DNA of 23,340 nt from an uncultured Collinsella sp. (GTDB lineage Bacteria > Actinomycetota > Coriobacteriia > Coriobacteriales > Coriobacteriaceae): positions 1 through 23,340 of the forward strand of contig CABQLM010000029.1 of the NCBI GenBank assembly GCA_902465105.1. Direction: 5' to 3'. The position numbers and the translations under genes are program-made. Each line of letters begins with the position of its first letter. Within the stretch, counting starts at the first letter, position 1. Below the pieces are notes generated by a model. That model made no database searches. It was not told the origin of the DNA and worked only from the letters and a program-made list of their open reading frames with translations. This document shows positions 22,751 through 23,340 of the stretch, piece after piece.

Positions 22751-22789
22751 CCATTTTGCATAAATGCGTTAATTAATTGCATAAAATGG
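22751..22789. promoter_or_regulatory. AT-rich dyad and direct repeats, candidate larA control region
   Basis: CCATTTT (22751-22757) and AAAATGG (22783-22789) form an inverted repeat. Between them TTGCATAAA occurs twice (22756-22764 and 22777-22785), 21 bases apart, that is two helical turns, around a central TTAATTAA. The stretch is about 30% GC in GC-rich surroundings. It lies 234-272 bases upstream of larA. A regulator site or promoter is likely; which protein binds is unknown. Confidence 0.4.
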
Positions 22790-22792
22790 TGC

Positions 22793-23098
22793 ATGGATTT
22801 CAAACCGTACCAGGGTAGTACCCTCCGGAGCGTGCATTTTTGCGAGTATTCAGTATCGCGGGATAAGATTTTGGTGTCAAAAGTCTTTCAAAAGGTAGAT
22901 AGTCCTCATGACTCGTCCCATCTGGATAGCATGCGGCGAGAAACCAGCCATATACGGGCATCGCCAAGGCCCAATTGTCGTGCAAAAGCATCAACAAAGG
23001 TAGCGAAAGCCGGCTATGGCCTTATGCATCAATCTTTGGCTGCTGAAAACTCCGTTTTTTGCACGTCGCCCCAAGCACCACCCTCAGCCAACGGCTGA
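22793..23098 (+). other. lower-GC block without a recognisable gene
   Basis: This stretch has clearly lower GC than the flanking genes. An open frame of 101 codons starts at 22793 on the plus strand (M-D-F-K-P-Y-Q-G) and a 63-codon frame on the minus strand ends at 22800. Neither has a ribosome binding site or a family I recognise. Near its start is the exact 6-1-6 dyad AGGGTA-G-TACCCT (22812-22824). It could be a non-coding RNA, a decayed mobile sequence or a small unknown gene. Confidence 0.3.
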
Positions 23099-23104
23099 TC
23101 CGCC

Positions 23105-23340
23105 GAAGACCGGACATCGCAGGGCCCGCCATTAGTTTACTTTTAGGCACACTCCGCAGGACGCAAGAAGCCCTCGCCGCACTCCACATTAGGCGCGAAG
23201 CGCACTTTATTTTCATCAGCTTTAATCCCTGAAGACCGAGGACGAAGGGGCCCGACGGGTTTCCCTCTGAATGCATTCCGCAGCACGAAGCCCCCTTATC
23301 CGCAGCTCCGAAGGAGCAGGATAAGCGGGCTTCAAGTGCG
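23105..23340. repeat. two tandem degenerate intergenic modules with a terminal hairpin
   Basis: Module A starts at 23105 and module B at 23231, both with GAAGACCG. Each continues with GGGCCCG and then TCCGCAG (23153 and 23277). Module B ends in a long stem, GAAGCCC-CTTATCC-GCTCC paired with GGAGC-GGATAAG-GGGCTTC (23287-23333). Module A shares TCCGCAGGACGCA with the 125-base palindrome at 20344-20356. No protein is apparent. The modules look like a family of terminator-like intergenic repeats; the array may continue beyond the window edge. Confidence 0.5.

Noticed and set aside
22518..22754. Extended N-terminus of LarA
   Set aside because: The added residues have no family match, and active-site numbering agrees exactly with known LarA when counting from the TTG at 22517.
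22800..22997. Small minus-strand gene of about 63-65 codons
   Set aside because: It lacks a ribosome binding site before its TTG or ATG starts, has no recognisable family and overlaps another open frame. It is kept only as part of the unexplained block.
23022..23276. Minus-strand frame of 84 codons
   Set aside because: It runs across the degenerate tandem modules and has no motif; it is a chance frame in repeat sequence.
1..23340. CRISPR array, insertion sequence, prophage, tRNA or rRNA
   Set aside because: I saw no regularly spaced repeats, transposase or phage proteins, cloverleaf-like sequences or rRNA segments when reading through the window.

Overview
The window looks like chromosome of a high-GC gut actinobacterium of the class Coriobacteriia, most likely Collinsella or a close relative. 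This is an inference from GC-rich codon use, protein character and gene content (kdp, a Feo system with two FeoA proteins, lactate racemase maturation genes); no rRNA or marker-gene comparison was possible. I see no phage genes, transposase, CRISPR array, tRNA or rRNA.

Left part (1-2560): the 3' end of a GntR/FCD regulator, an orphan 3' coding remnant, a terminator, and a solitary leftward flavin/Fe-S/NAD(P) oxidoreductase of the 2,4-dienoyl-CoA reductase/BaiCD type. Kdp part (2560-11050): leftward kdpF-A-B-C diverges from rightward kdpD-kdpE. The 244-base divergent gap holds an 11-bp-period direct repeat that fits a KdpE box. kdpD is split into two overlapping frames. Two nearly identical 70-base palindromic elements lie at the two outer ends of the kdp cluster.

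Iron and housekeeping part (11100-17790): leftward feoA-feoA-feoB with AT-rich dyads that may be metal-regulated operators, then a small Cys-rich Feo-associated membrane protein. An HPr-like phosphocarrier with Asp at position 46 follows, then aspS, then rightward serB.

Lactate racemase part (17800-22760): rightward larB-larC-tetR meets leftward larA-larD (lactate racemase, then aquaglyceroporin). A 125-base near-perfect palindrome lies between the converging ends. LarB and LarC make and metallate the nickel-pincer cofactor that LarA carries on Lys184; LarD would move lactic acid. LarE is not in the window. LarC stops at the boundary where the C-terminal LarC2 domain normally begins, and a TetR-type gene starts two bases later.

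Right end (22520-23340): no convincing gene. It holds an AT-rich dyad and a terminator-like hairpin in the larA leader, a low-GC block of unknown nature, and degenerate tandem modules related to part of the 125-base palindrome.
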